From Phytopseudomonas straminea (GTDB lineage: Bacteria; Pseudomonadota; Gammaproteobacteria; Pseudomonadales; Pseudomonadaceae): a stretch of DNA of 64,000 bases. This document shows, in pieces, positions 39,342 to 48,766 of this stretch. The stretch covers positions 1 through 64,000 of the forward strand of contig NZ_FOMO01000003.1 of the NCBI RefSeq assembly GCF_900112645.1. Reading direction: 5' to 3'. How positions within the stretch are numbered: position 1 is the stretch's first letter; each line of letters begins with the position of its first letter. The position numbers were made by a program, and so were the translations under genes. The notes below the pieces were generated by a model, which worked only from the letters and a program-made list of their open reading frames with translations, made no database searches and was not told the DNA's origin.

Positions 39342-40490
39342 ATGTTCACCAGCAAGTTGCCCGCTGTCGGCACCACCATCTTCACCACCATGTCCCAGCT
39401 TGCGGCCCAGACGGGCGCCATCAACCTGTCCCAGGGCTTCCCAGATTTCGACGGCCCCGAAGCGCTGCGCGAGGCCCTGGCCCGGCATGTGGCGGCGGGG
39501 CACAACCAGTACGCACCGATGGCCGGGTTGCCGGCGTTGCGCGAGCAGATCGCCCTGAAGATCGAGCGGCTCTACGGGCGCAACGTCAGTGCGGACAGCG
39601 AAGTAACCGTCGCGCCCGGCGCTACCCAGGCGATCTTCTGCGCGATCCAGGCGCTGATCCATCCCGGCGACGAGGCCATCGTCTTCGACCCCTGTTACGA
39701 CAGCTACGACCCGAGCGTGACCCTGGCTGGCGGGCGCTGCATCCATGTGCCGCTGGCCGAGGGGAGCTTCGCCATCGACTGGCAACGCCTGGAGGCAGCG
39801 CTGAGCCCGCGCACCCGGCTGATCATCCTCAACACGCCGCACAACCCCAGTGGCGCGCTGATCAGCCGCGACGAGCTGGACCGCCTGGCCGCGCTGATCC
39901 GCGATCGCGACATCCATATCGTCAGCGACGAAGTCTACGAGCACTTGGTGTTCGACGGTCGCCAGCATGCCAGCGTGTTGGCTCACGACGAGCTGTACGC
40001 GCGGGCCTTCGTGGTCAGTTCATTCGGCAAGACCTACCACGTCACCGGCTGGAAGACCGGCTACGTGGTGGCGCCGCCGGCGCTGAGCGCCGAGCTGCGC
40101 AAGGTACACCAGTACGTCAGCTTCTGCGGGGTGACGCCGCTGCAGTACGCATTGGCCGACTTCATGGCCGCCTGCCCGGAGCATGTGGCCGAGCTGCCGG
40201 CGTTCTACCAAGCCAAGCGCGACCTGTTCTGCGACCTGCTGGCCGGCTCGCGTTTCACCTTCACGCGTACGCCGGGTACCTATTTCCAACTGGCCGATTA
40301 TTCGGCGATCCGCCCGGACCTGGACGATGTGGCCATGGCCCAGTGGCTGACCCGCGAGCATGGCGTGGCGGCGATTCCGGTGTCGGTGTTCAGCGAGCGG
40401 CCGGACCCCTCACAGCTTCTGGTGCGCTTCTGCTTCGCCAAGCGCGAGGACACCCTGCGCCAGGCCGCGGAAAAACTCAGCGCCATCTAG
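39342..40490 (+). CDS. Aminotransferase, methionine/glutamine type (YbdL-like)
   Basis: The 382-residue PLP enzyme is a fold-type I aminotransferase with Lys230 in SSFGKTYHVTGWKTGY. The N-terminal SQLAAQTGAINLSQGFPDFDGP and the AHNQYAPMAG-type stretch match YbdL/methionine transaminases and the glutamine transaminase K group. It should transfer the amino group from glutamine to ketomethiobutyrate or another keto acid. An omega-amidase gene follows on the same strand 70 bp later, which fits glutamine as donor. Start chosen at ATG 39342. Confidence 0.85.
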   Translation: MFTSKLPAVGTTIFTTMSQLAAQTGAINLSQGFPDFDGPEALREALARHVAAGHNQYAPMAGLPALREQIALKIERLYGRNVSADSEVTVAPGATQAIFCAIQALIHPGDEAIVFDPCYDSYDPSVTLAGGRCIHVPLAEGSFAIDWQRLEAALSPRTRLIILNTPHNPSGALISRDELDRLAALIRDRDIHIVSDEVYEHLVFDGRQHASVLAHDELYARAFVVSSFGKTYHVTGWKTGYVVAPPALSAELRKVHQYVSFCGVTPLQYALADFMAACPEHVAELPAFYQAKRDLFCDLLAGSRFTFTRTPGTYFQLADYSAIRPDLDDVAMAQWLTREHGVAAIPVSVFSERPDPSQLLVRFCFAKREDTLRQAAEKLSAI

Positions 40491-40496
40491 CACCTC

Positions 40497-40530
40497 GTAG
40501 GGTGGACAACCGCGAAACGTTGTCCACCGC
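40497..40530. repeat. Short GTAGGGTGGA hairpin repeat
   Basis: GGTGGACAAC (40501-40510) pairs with GTTGTCCACC (40519-40528). The unit shares its GTAGGGTGGA head and hairpin sequence with the two ~100-bp elements at 61195-61297 and 62007-62100. It lies between the aminotransferase and omega-amidase genes. Confidence 0.65.
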
Positions 40531-40560
40531 TTGGCAAGCGATATCACGGGAGCGACATCG

Positions 40561-41343
40561 ATGAGCAAACAAGACCATCTCGAACTGGCGCTGATCCAGA
40601 GTGACCTGGCCTGGCACGACCCTGCGGGCAACCGCGCTCACTTCGAGACGCAGTTGCTGCAGGCCGCGGGCGCCGATCTGGTCATCCTGCCGGAGATGTT
40701 CAGCACCGGTTTTTCCATGCAGTCCGCCGAGCTGGCCGAACCGGAAGACGGGCCGACCAGCCGCTGGCTCAGTGAGCAGGCGCAGCGCTTCAATGCGGTG
40801 ATCACCGGCAGCCTGATCATCCAGGCCGCCGATGGTAGCTACCGCAACCGCCTGCTGTGGGCGCGGCCGGATGGTTCGCTGGCCCATTACGACAAGCGCC
40901 ACCTGTTTCGCATGGCCGGCGAACACCAGCACTACGCTGCCGGTGAGCGTCAGGCGCTGTTCGAGGTCAAGGGTTGGCGCGTACGCCCGCTAATCTGTTA
41001 CGACCTGCGCTTTCCGGTGTGGAGCCGCGATGCCGAAGGCACCGACCTGCTGCTCTACACCGCCAACTGGCCGGCAGCGCGGCGCCTGCACTGGAACCGC
41101 CTGCTGCCGGCGCGGGCCATCGAAAACCTTTGCTACGTGGCGGCGGTCAATCGCATCGGCGTGGACGGCAAAGGCCATCCCTACAGCGGCGACTCCCAAG
41201 TGCTGGATTTCCAGGGCGACAGCCTGCTCGATGCACATGACAAGGCCGGCGTATTCCGCCAGCGCCTCGACGCTGCGGCCCTGGCCGCCTACCGCGAGCG
41301 CTTCCCGGCACATCAGGATGCTGATCCGTTCGAGTTTCGCTGA
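40561..41343 (+). CDS. Omega-amidase (YafV-like nitrilase family)
   Basis: Hydrolyses alpha-ketoglutaramate (and ketosuccinamate) to the keto acid and ammonia. The 260-residue protein has the nitrilase triad Glu45 (LPEMFSTGF), Lys112 (DKRHLF) and Cys146 (ICYDLRFP). The ATG at 40561 was chosen because the frame upstream includes the hairpin repeat. It pairs with the aminotransferase next to it: together they form the glutamine transaminase-omega-amidase route that makes transamination irreversible and salvages methionine. Confidence 0.9.
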   Translation: MSKQDHLELALIQSDLAWHDPAGNRAHFETQLLQAAGADLVILPEMFSTGFSMQSAELAEPEDGPTSRWLSEQAQRFNAVITGSLIIQAADGSYRNRLLWARPDGSLAHYDKRHLFRMAGEHQHYAAGERQALFEVKGWRVRPLICYDLRFPVWSRDAEGTDLLLYTANWPAARRLHWNRLLPARAIENLCYVAAVNRIGVDGKGHPYSGDSQVLDFQGDSLLDAHDKAGVFRQRLDAAALAAYRERFPAHQDADPFEFR

Positions 41344-41353
41344 GCCAGAAATG

Positions 41354-41392
41354 CCAACGGCCCGGTTCGCGAAGGCGAGACCGGGCCGTTGG
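41354..41392. terminator. Bidirectional hairpin between omega-amidase and alcohol dehydrogenase
   Basis: CCAACGGCCCGGT (41354-41366) pairs with ACCGGGCCGTTGG (41380-41392), a perfect 13-bp stem with a 13-base loop. It lies between convergent genes and lacks a T-run, but its place suggests a shared terminator. Confidence 0.6.
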
Positions 41393-41409
41393 GCAATCAG
41401 GCGCTGACG

Positions 41410-42474
41410 TTACGCCGCGTCCTGATCCTTGGCCAGGGAGGCCATGTCGATCACGAAGCGGTATTTCACGTCACTCTTGAGCATGCGCTCGTAAGCTTCG
41501 TTGATGTTCTGGATATCGATCAGTTCGATGTCCGAGACGATGTTGTGTTCGGCGCAGAAGTCGAGCATTTCCTGGGTTTCGGCGATGCCACCGATCAGCG
41601 AGCCAGCCAGGCGGCGGCGTTTGAAGATCAGCCCGAAGACTTCCGGCGACGGGTGCGCCGAATCCGGTACGCCGACCAGGGTCATGGTGGCGTCGCGCTT
41701 GAGCAGGCCGAGGAAGGCATCCAGGTTGTGCGGTGCAGCCACGGTGTTGAGGATGAAGTCGAAGCTGTTGACGTGGGCCGCCATCTCGTCGGCGTTCTTC
41801 GATACCACCACTTCGGCTGCGCCCAGACGCAGGGCGTCTTCACGCTTGTTCGGCGAGGTGGTGAACAGCACCACGTGAGCGCCCATCGCAGCGGCGATCT
41901 TCACGCCCATGTGGCCGAGGCCGCCGAGGCCGACGATACCCACCTTGTCGCCCGGCTTGACGTTCCACTGGCGCAGCGGGGAGTAGGTGGTGATCCCGGC
42001 GCACAGCAGCGGCGCAACGGCGGCCAGGTTGTCGGTGTGACGGATGCGCAGGACGAACTTCTGGTCGACGACGATGGCGTCGGAGTAGCCGCCAAAGGTG
42101 TTTTCGCCGCCGAAGAGCGGGCCATTGTAGGTGCCGGTGAAGCCGTTCTCGCAGTATTGCTCCAGGCCTTCGGAACAGGACGGGCAGCTCTGGCAGCTGT
42201 CGACCATGCAGCCGACGCCGGCCAGGTCGCCTACCTTGAAGCCGGTCACGTCGCTACCGACGGCAGTGACCTTGCCGACGATCTCGTGGCCGGGCACCGA
42301 GGGGTACAGGGTGTTCTTCCACTCATTGCGTGCGGTGTGCAGGTCGGAGTGGCAGACGCCGCAGTAGAGGATGTCGATCTGCACATCGTTTGCGCCGACG
42401 GCGCGGCGCTGAAAGCGGTAGGGCGCGAGAGGTTTGCTGGAGTCCTGGGCGGCATAGCCGAGAATGGTGGTCAT
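41410..42474 (-). CDS. Zinc alcohol dehydrogenase (YahK/cinnamyl type)
   Basis: The 354-residue protein is a medium-chain dehydrogenase: catalytic zinc motif CGVCHSDLH (about residues 38-46) and GHE, structural zinc cysteines in CQSCPSCSEGLEQYC, and the NAD(P)-binding VGLGGLGHMGVKIA near residue 182. It matches YahK-type NADPH-dependent aldehyde reductases. The ATG at 42474 has an AGGAATTGCCC site. It is monocistronic and cytoplasmic. Confidence 0.9.
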   Translation of the reverse strand: MTTILGYAAQDSSKPLAPYRFQRRAVGANDVQIDILYCGVCHSDLHTARNEWKNTLYPSVPGHEIVGKVTAVGSDVTGFKVGDLAGVGCMVDSCQSCPSCSEGLEQYCENGFTGTYNGPLFGGENTFGGYSDAIVVDQKFVLRIRHTDNLAAVAPLLCAGITTYSPLRQWNVKPGDKVGIVGLGGLGHMGVKIAAAMGAHVVLFTTSPNKREDALRLGAAEVVVSKNADEMAAHVNSFDFILNTVAAPHNLDAFLGLLKRDATMTLVGVPDSAHPSPEVFGLIFKRRRLAGSLIGGIAETQEMLDFCAEHNIVSDIELIDIQNINEAYERMLKSDVKYRFVIDMASLAKDQDAA

Positions 42475-42662
42475 GGGCAATTCCTATCGTTTGAAAATCA
42501 ACGGCTTGTGGCCGTGTGGGGTGGATAAGCGTAGTGCAGCCCCGCGTCGAGGCGATTGCACAATCCTGTCGCTGTCTGTCCCGATCCTCTTGGGTCTTTT
42601 AAGAAAGTGCGCTGCGGCAGATGGTTCCATGAGCGGTCTCGGCACTATCCGAGTGGCAGCAA

Positions 42663-43553
42663 CTAGCGGCTGTTCAGACGCGCGCGCAGCAGCGGGGTGA
42701 GCTCGTCAAATAGTGTTTGCACCGAGCGCAGCGCCAGGCAGTCGGGGCGGGTCAGCAGCCACAGGTCGGTGTCGCAACCGGCCAACGCATCGCTCAGGCG
42801 CTCCACACCAGCCAGGCTGCGAGCCATGAAATCGGGCAGGGCGGCGATGCCCAGGCCGCCCTGTACCAGGGTGGCGACCGCCGACATGCTGCTGCAGCGA
42901 TAGCGTGGCACCAAGCTGGGGTGCGCCTGGTGACGCCAGGCCACGGTGAGGTGATCGGGCATGGAATCGTCGGGGGCGATCCACGGCACCGAGGTGGGCG
43001 ATTGCAGGAAGGCATCGCGGTGCTCCGGGCGGCCGCAGATGTAATAGGCGGTGTGGCCGAGCTGGCGGCCGACCAGGTGCTCGGGCGGTGCGTTGGACAG
43101 GCGCAGGGCGATGTCGGCGTCGCGGCGACTGAGGTTGGCGAAGGTGTTGGTGGTGGCCAGCTCCAGCGACAGCGCCGGGTAGCGCGGCATCAGCTCGGCC
43201 AGGCTGGGCAGCAGCAGGTTCTGCAGTACGGCATCGGTGCAGGTCAGGCGCACTGTGCCGCTAATCACTTTCTCGCCATGCTGCAGGGCGATGCGCGCCG
43301 CATCCAGTGCCTGCTCGGCGCGTTCGGCCTGCTCGGCCAGGGCCTGGGCGCTCTGGGTCGGCATGTAGCCGCGGCGGCTTTTCTCGAACAGGGCGATGCC
43401 CAGATTGGCCTCCAGCTTGCGGATGGCGCGAAACACCGTCGAAACGTCCACCTGCAATTGCTCCGCGGCCCGGGCCAGAGAGCGTCCACGCACCAGGGCG
43501 AGCACCAGGGCGAGGTCGACGTGGCTGATCTGGTATTGCGTCGGTGCAATCAT
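42663..43553 (-). CDS. LysR family regulator, divergent from puuA
   Basis: The 296-residue protein has an N-terminal HTH (RGRSLARAAEQLQVDVSTVFRAI is the region, about residues 22-45) and the LFEKSRRGY turn. The ATG at 43553 gives the standard LysR length; the frame is open upstream without family match. It is divergent from the putrescine catabolic genes and is their likely regulator, unlike the cupin-HTH PuuR of E. coli. Confidence 0.85.
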   Translation of the reverse strand: MIAPTQYQISHVDLALVLALVRGRSLARAAEQLQVDVSTVFRAIRKLEANLGIALFEKSRRGYMPTQSAQALAEQAERAEQALDAARIALQHGEKVISGTVRLTCTDAVLQNLLLPSLAELMPRYPALSLELATTNTFANLSRRDADIALRLSNAPPEHLVGRQLGHTAYYICGRPEHRDAFLQSPTSVPWIAPDDSMPDHLTVAWRHQAHPSLVPRYRCSSMSAVATLVQGGLGIAALPDFMARSLAGVERLSDALAGCDTDLWLLTRPDCLALRSVQTLFDELTPLLRARLNSR

Positions 43554-43594
43554 CAATTGTTCTGCTGCCAGTATCGGTTGCGTATGCGCCCACT

Positions 43595-43644
43595 TATACT
43601 CAGGGCGTTGCCCAGAATCAAATCCGCTAGCGGATACCCAGAAT
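43595..43644 (+). promoter_or_regulatory. Candidate puuA control region
   Basis: A TATACT box (43595-43600) is followed by a perfect 14-bp palindrome ATCCGCTAGCGGAT (43622-43635) framed by two direct copies of CCCAGAAT (43611-43618, 43637-43644). The arrangement is regular and close to the puuA start. The binding protein is unknown; the divergent LysR protein is one candidate. Confidence 0.5.
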
Positions 43645-43710
43645 AAATGAGGCGCCAAGGCTCGTGAGATGTCTTCCGCGGGCGCGCCGATGCGAAAGGA
43701 TGTATTTCCC

Positions 43711-45093
43711 ATGACTTCGGTTTCCCCACGTGTCGTTCAGCTCAATGAAGCGAACACCTTTCTCAAGGAACACCCTGAGGTTCAGTACGTCGACCTGCTG
43801 ATTACTGACATGAACGGTATCGTGCGCGGCAAGCGCGTCGAGCGCGCCAGCCTGCACAAGGTCTATGAAAAAGGCATCAACCTGCCGGCTTCGCTGTTCG
43901 CCCTGGACATCAACGGCTCCACCGTGGAAAGCACCGGCCTGGGCCTGGATATCGGCGATGCCGACCGCATCTGCTACCCGATCCCCGGCACCCTGTGCAA
44001 CGAGCCCTGGCAGAAGCGCCCGACCGCGCAACTGCTGATGACCATGCACGAGCTGGATGGCGCGCCGTTCTTCGCCGATCCACGCGAAGTGCTGCGCCGT
44101 GTGGTGCAGAAGTTCGACGAGCTGGGCCTGACCATTTGCGCGGCCTTCGAGCTGGAGTTCTACCTGATCGATCAGGAGAACGTGAACGGCCGTCCGCAGC
44201 CGCCGCGCTCGCCGATCTCGGGCAAGCGCCCGATCTCCACCCAGGTGTATCTGATCGACGACCTCGACGAATACGTCGACTGCCTGCAGGACATGCTCGA
44301 AGCGGCCAAGGAGCAGGACCTGCCGGCCGACGCCATCGTCAAGGAAAGTGCGCCAGCGCAGTTCGAAGTCAACCTGCACCACGTCGAAGACGCCATCAAG
44401 GCCTGCGACTATGCGGTACTGCTCAAGCGCCTGATCAAGAACATCGCCTACGACCACGAGATGGACTCGACCTTCATGGCCAAGCCCTATCCAGGCCAGG
44501 CGGGTAACGGTCTGCACGTGCACATCTCGCTGCTCGACAAGAAAACCGGCCAGAACATCTTCGCCACCGAAGACCCCGAGCAACACGCGCCGCTGCGCCA
44601 TGCCATCGCCGGGATCCTCGACACCATGCCGGCGTCGATGGCCTTCCTGTGCCCGAACGTCAACTCCTACCGCCGTTTTGGCGCGCAGTTCTACGTACCG
44701 AACGCGCCGAGCTGGGGCCTGGACAACCGCACCGTGGCCGTTCGTGTGCCGACCGGCAGCAGCGATGCGATCCGCATCGAGCACCGTGTGGCCGGTGCCG
44801 ATGCCAACCCGTATCTGATGATGGCCTCGATCCTGGCTGGTATTCACCACGGTTTGACCAACCAGCTGGAGCCCGGCGAGCCGATCGAAGGCAACTCCTA
44901 TGAGCAGCTGGAGCAGAGCCTGCCGAACAACCTTCGCGATGCCTTGCGTGAGCTGGACGACAGCGAAGTGATGAACAAGTACATCTGCCCCGAATACATC
45001 GACATCTTCGTCGCCTGCAAGGAAGCGGAGATGCAGGAATTCGAAACCACCATTTCCGACCTCGAATACAACTGGTACCTGCATACCGTCTGA
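43711..45093 (+). CDS. puuA: Gamma-glutamylputrescine synthetase
   Basis: Ligates glutamate to putrescine with ATP, the first step of the Puu pathway. The 460-residue protein is a glutamine-synthetase-fold enzyme lacking the adenylylation loop of GlnA: DLLITDMNGIVRGKRVE, FELEFYLID, and GNGLHVHISLLD are visible. The ATG at 43711 is preferred over in-frame starts at 43669 and 43690 because the resulting N terminus (MTSVSPRVVQLNEA) fits the family. Downstream genes supply the other pathway enzymes, which makes this more likely than a housekeeping glutamine synthetase. Confidence 0.85.
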   Translation: MTSVSPRVVQLNEANTFLKEHPEVQYVDLLITDMNGIVRGKRVERASLHKVYEKGINLPASLFALDINGSTVESTGLGLDIGDADRICYPIPGTLCNEPWQKRPTAQLLMTMHELDGAPFFADPREVLRRVVQKFDELGLTICAAFELEFYLIDQENVNGRPQPPRSPISGKRPISTQVYLIDDLDEYVDCLQDMLEAAKEQDLPADAIVKESAPAQFEVNLHHVEDAIKACDYAVLLKRLIKNIAYDHEMDSTFMAKPYPGQAGNGLHVHISLLDKKTGQNIFATEDPEQHAPLRHAIAGILDTMPASMAFLCPNVNSYRRFGAQFYVPNAPSWGLDNRTVAVRVPTGSSDAIRIEHRVAGADANPYLMMASILAGIHHGLTNQLEPGEPIEGNSYEQLEQSLPNNLRDALRELDDSEVMNKYICPEYIDIFVACKEAEMQEFETTISDLEYNWYLHTV

Positions 45094-45106
45094 TGGAGTG
45101 ATGAAT

Positions 45107-46600
45107 ATGAGCACCATGACTCGCCAAGATTGGGAGCAGCGCTATAACGATCTGCGCATCGAGGGGCGCGCCTTTATCGACGGCAGCTACCGTGATGCCG
45201 TAGGCGGCGAGACCTTCGACAGCGTCAGCCCGGTTGATGGCCGTCACCTGGCCAGTGTCGCCAGTTGCATGGCTGAGGATGCCGAGCTGGCCGTTAAGGC
45301 TGCCCGCGCCGCGTTCGAGCGTGGCGACTGGGCCAGCCTGGCACCGGCGCAGCGCAAGCGCGTGCTGATCGCCTTCGCCGACAAGTTGATGGCCAATGCC
45401 GAGGAGCTGGCGCTGCTGGAAACCCTCGACATGGGTAAGCCGATCAGCGATTCGCTGAGCATCGACGTACCTGGCGCGGCCAATGCCATCCGCTGGAGCG
45501 CCGAGGCTATCGATAAGCTATATGACGAAGTCGCGCCGACGCCCCACGATCAGCTTGGCCTGATTACCCGCGAACCGGTCGGCGTTGTGGCTGCCATCGT
45601 GCCGTGGAACTTCCCACTGTTGATGTCCAGCTGGAAGCTCGGGCCGGCCCTGGCCACCGGTAACTCGGTGATCCTCAAACCCTCCGAGAAGTCGCCGCTG
45701 ACCGCCATCCGTGTCGCCCAGCTGGCCCTGGAGGCGGGCATTCCGGCCGGCGTGTTCAACGTGCTGCCCGGTTACGGTCACACCGTGGGCAAGGCTCTGG
45801 CCCTGCACATGGACGTCGACACCATCGTGTTTACCGGCTCTACCAAAATCGCCAAGCAACTGATGATCTATTCCGGCGAGTCGAACATGAAGCGCGTCTG
45901 GCTGGAGGCCGGCGGCAAGAGCCCGAACATCGTCTTCGCCGATGCACCGGACCTGCAGGCCGCCGCCGACGCAGCAGCCACCGCCATCGCCTTCAACCAG
46001 GGAGAAGTTTGCGTGGCGGGTTCGCGCCTGCTGGTGGAAAGCTCGATCAAGGAGCGCTTCCTGCCGATGGTGGTCGAGGCGCTGCAGCAGTGGAAACCCG
46101 GCCATGCACTGGATCCGAAGACCCGTGTCGGTGCGCTGGTCGATGACGGCCACCTGGCCACCGTGCTCGGCTTCATCGAATCTGGCCGCGAGGAGGGCGC
46201 CGAGATCCTGATTGGTGGCGAACGTGCCCTGCGGGAAACCGGCGGCAGCTACGTGCAGCCGACGATCTTCGCCGGTGTGGACAACGCCATGCGTATCGCC
46301 CGTGAGGAAATCTTCGGCCCGGTGCTGTCGGTGATCACCTTCGACAGCGACGAAGAAGCCATTCGCATCGCTAACGACACGCCCTATGGCCTGGCTGCGG
46401 CCGTGTGGACGCGCGACATTTCCCGCGCTCACCGCACTGCCCGGGCGCTTCGGGCCGGCAGCGTATGGGTGAACCAGTACGACGGCGGCGACATGACCGC
46501 GCCGTTCGGCGGCTTCAAGCAATCGGGCAATGGCCGCGACAAGTCGCTGCACGCCTTCGACAAGTACACCGAACTGAAAGCGACCTGGATAAAAATCTAA
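45107..46600 (+). CDS. puuC: Gamma-glutamyl-aminobutyraldehyde dehydrogenase
   Basis: The 497-residue aldehyde dehydrogenase has catalytic Cys302 (GEVCVAGSR), the general base Glu267 (LEAGGKSPN) and the NAD-binding FTGSTKIA stretch. It matches KauB/PuuC, a broad omega-amino aldehyde dehydrogenase of Pseudomonas. It oxidises gamma-glutamyl-gamma-aminobutyraldehyde to gamma-glutamyl-GABA. ATG 45107 (GGAG eight bases upstream) gives the family length; GTG/ATG codons just upstream are alternatives. It begins 13 bp after puuA. Confidence 0.88.
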   Translation: MSTMTRQDWEQRYNDLRIEGRAFIDGSYRDAVGGETFDSVSPVDGRHLASVASCMAEDAELAVKAARAAFERGDWASLAPAQRKRVLIAFADKLMANAEELALLETLDMGKPISDSLSIDVPGAANAIRWSAEAIDKLYDEVAPTPHDQLGLITREPVGVVAAIVPWNFPLLMSSWKLGPALATGNSVILKPSEKSPLTAIRVAQLALEAGIPAGVFNVLPGYGHTVGKALALHMDVDTIVFTGSTKIAKQLMIYSGESNMKRVWLEAGGKSPNIVFADAPDLQAAADAAATAIAFNQGEVCVAGSRLLVESSIKERFLPMVVEALQQWKPGHALDPKTRVGALVDDGHLATVLGFIESGREEGAEILIGGERALRETGGSYVQPTIFAGVDNAMRIAREEIFGPVLSVITFDSDEEAIRIANDTPYGLAAAVWTRDISRAHRTARALRAGSVWVNQYDGGDMTAPFGGFKQSGNGRDKSLHAFDKYTELKATWIKI

Positions 46601-46609
46601 GTAAGGGAT

Positions 46610-46634
46610 GCGCCCCGCTGCCACAGCGGGGCGC
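46610..46634 (+). terminator. Hairpin between puuC and puuB
   Basis: A 10-bp GC-rich stem (GCGCCCCGCT 46610-46619, AGCGGGGCGC 46625-46634) with a 5-base loop and no T-run. It is one of three such hairpins in the gaps of this operon and could cause partial termination or stabilise processed mRNA. Confidence 0.5.
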
Positions 46635-46676
46635 CTGTGCTTTGGCCTCATATTTAGGCGCTTTGGGAGATATTCC

Positions 46677-47954
46677 ATGACTCAACACGTCGACAGTTAC
46701 TACGCCGCCTCGCGCAATCCGCGGGTCGATTACCCTGTGCTCACCGAAGTCGTCGAGACGGATGTGTGCATCATCGGCGCCGGTTACACCGGTCTTTCCA
46801 CCGCGCTGTTCCTGCTGGAGAACGGTTTCCGGGTGACCGTACTGGAGGCCGCCAAGGTCGGCTTCGGCGCCTCGGGCCGTAACGGCGGGCAGATCGTCAA
46901 CAGCTACAGCCGCGATATCGATGTCATCGAGAAACAGGTCGGCGCACGCCAGGCCCAGTTGCTCGGTGAAATGGCCTTCGAAGGTGGGCGCATCATTCGC
47001 GAGCGCATCGCCAAGTACAACATCCAGTGCGACTTGAAGGATGGTGGCGTGTTCGCTGCCATCACGGGCAAGCAGATGGGCCACCTCGAGGCCCAGAAGA
47101 AGCTGTGGGAGCGCTACGGGCACACCCAGCTGGAGCTGATGGACGAGCGTCGCATCCGCGAAGTGGTCGGCACCGAGCGCTATGTCGGCGGCATGCTGGA
47201 CATGAGCGGCGGCCATATCCACCCGCTCAACCTGGCCCTTGGCGAAGCCGCAGCCGTCACTTCGCTGGGTGGCGCGATTTACGAGCAGAGCCCGGCCACC
47301 CGTATCGACCGTGGCGCGCAGCCGGTGGTGCATACGCCGAAAGGCCAGGTGAAGGCCAAATTCGTGGTGGTAGCGGGCAACGCCTATCTGGGCGGTTTGA
47401 TGCCCGAGCTGGCCGCCAAGTCGATGCCCTGTGGCTCCCAGGTGCTGGCCACCGAGCCGCTTTCCGACGAAATGGCACGCAGCCTGCTTCCGCAGGATTA
47501 CTGCGTGGAAGACTGCAACTACCTGCTCGACTACTACCGCCTCAGCGCCGACAAGCGCCTGATCTTCGGTGGCGGTGTGGTCTACGGCGCCCGCGACCCG
47601 GCCGATATCCAGGCGATCATTCGCCCCAAGCTGCTCAAGACCTTCCCGCAGCTTGCGAACGTGAAGATCGATTACAGCTGGACCGGCAACTTCCTGCTGA
47701 CCCTGTCGCGCCTGCCCCAGGTCGGCCGTATCGGCGACAACATCTATTACTCCCAAGGCTGCAGTGGCCATGGCGTGACCTATACGCACCTGGCCGGCAA
47801 GGTGCTGGCCGAGGCCCTGCGTGGCCAGGCCGAGCGTTTCGACGCCTTCGCCAGCCTGCCGCATTACCCGTTCCCGGGCGGCCAGCTGTTGCGTGTGCCG
47901 TTCACCGCCCTGGGCGCCATGTACTACCAGCTGCGTGATCGGCTGGGTATCTGA
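46677..47954 (+). CDS. puuB: Gamma-glutamylputrescine oxidase
   Basis: The 425-residue FAD enzyme belongs to the DAO family: dinucleotide-binding CIIGAGYTGLSTALFLLE near residues 32-49, FGASGRNGGQIV near 63-74, and a C-terminal QGCSGHGVTYTHLAGKV. It oxidises gamma-glutamylputrescine to the aldehyde with release of ammonia and H2O2. The ATG at 46677 has GGGAGATATTCC upstream. It lies between puuC and puuD on the same strand. Confidence 0.9.
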   Translation: MTQHVDSYYAASRNPRVDYPVLTEVVETDVCIIGAGYTGLSTALFLLENGFRVTVLEAAKVGFGASGRNGGQIVNSYSRDIDVIEKQVGARQAQLLGEMAFEGGRIIRERIAKYNIQCDLKDGGVFAAITGKQMGHLEAQKKLWERYGHTQLELMDERRIREVVGTERYVGGMLDMSGGHIHPLNLALGEAAAVTSLGGAIYEQSPATRIDRGAQPVVHTPKGQVKAKFVVVAGNAYLGGLMPELAAKSMPCGSQVLATEPLSDEMARSLLPQDYCVEDCNYLLDYYRLSADKRLIFGGGVVYGARDPADIQAIIRPKLLKTFPQLANVKIDYSWTGNFLLTLSRLPQVGRIGDNIYYSQGCSGHGVTYTHLAGKVLAEALRGQAERFDAFASLPHYPFPGGQLLRVPFTALGAMYYQLRDRLGI

Positions 47955-47961
47955 TGCAGCA

Positions 47962-47990
47962 CCTGCCGGCGCGCCAAGCCGGCAGGCTTT
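47962..47990 (+). terminator. Hairpin between puuB and puuD
   Basis: A 9-bp stem (CCTGCCGGC 47962-47970, GCCGGCAGG 47978-47986) followed by CTTTT. It resembles an intrinsic terminator within the operon, so expression of the downstream genes may be reduced or depend on antitermination. Confidence 0.55.
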
Positions 47991-48005
47991 TCCGGAGAGA
48001 AGACC

Positions 48006-48761
48006 ATGACCCGCATGCCCCTGATCGGTGTGACTGCCTGCCGGCAGATGCTTGGTAAATACGATTCGCACACGGTCGGCGACAAATACGTCGAAGCGGC
48101 GGCTTACGCCGGTCTGCCGGTAGTGCTGCCGGCGCGCAGCACGCCGACCGACCCGCAGCAGCTGCTCGAACAACTCGACGGCATCCTCTTCACCGGCTCG
48201 CCGTCCAACGTCGAGCCACGTCACTACCAGGGCACGCCGAGCCTGGAAGGCACCCAGCACGATCCGAGCCGCGACGCCAACACGCTGCCGCTGCTGCGCC
48301 TGGCGATCGACAAGGGCGTGCCGGTATTCTGCATTTGCCGTGGCTTTCAGGAGCTCAACGTGAGCCTGGGCGGCACCCTGCATCAGCGCGTGCAGGAACT
48401 GCCGGGTTACATGGACCACCGCGAGCCGCAACGCGACTCGGTGGCCGAGCAATACGCGCCGCAGCATGCGGTCAGCGTGCAGCCGGGCGGCATTTTCGAG
48501 CGGATCGGCCTGCCGATGGAGTTCCAGGTCAACTCGCTGCACAGCCAGGGCGTCGACCGCCTGGCCGAGCGCCTGCGCGCCGAAGCACTGGCGCCGGATG
48601 GCCTGATCGAAGCGGTGTCGATTCCCGACGCGCCGGGCTTTCTGATCGGCGTGCAGTGGCACCCGGAGTGGCGCTTCACCGAGAACCCCGAGTCGCTGAA
48701 GCTGTTCCAGGCCTTTCGCGAGGCCTGCCAGGCCTACGCCCAGGCCCGCGACGCCCGCTAA
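48006..48761 (+). CDS. puuD: Gamma-glutamyl-GABA hydrolase
   Basis: The 251-residue protein is a class I amidotransferase-like hydrolase (peptidase C26). The nucleophile is Cys111 in FCICRGFQELN, and the QWHPEW motif near the C terminus carries the His. It releases GABA and glutamate from gamma-glutamyl-GABA, ending the Puu route. The ATG at 48006 is preceded by GGAGAGAAGACC. Confidence 0.9.
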   Translation: MTRMPLIGVTACRQMLGKYDSHTVGDKYVEAAAYAGLPVVLPARSTPTDPQQLLEQLDGILFTGSPSNVEPRHYQGTPSLEGTQHDPSRDANTLPLLRLAIDKGVPVFCICRGFQELNVSLGGTLHQRVQELPGYMDHREPQRDSVAEQYAPQHAVSVQPGGIFERIGLPMEFQVNSLHSQGVDRLAERLRAEALAPDGLIEAVSIPDAPGFLIGVQWHPEWRFTENPESLKLFQAFREACQAYAQARDAR

Positions 48762-48766
48762 AACCG

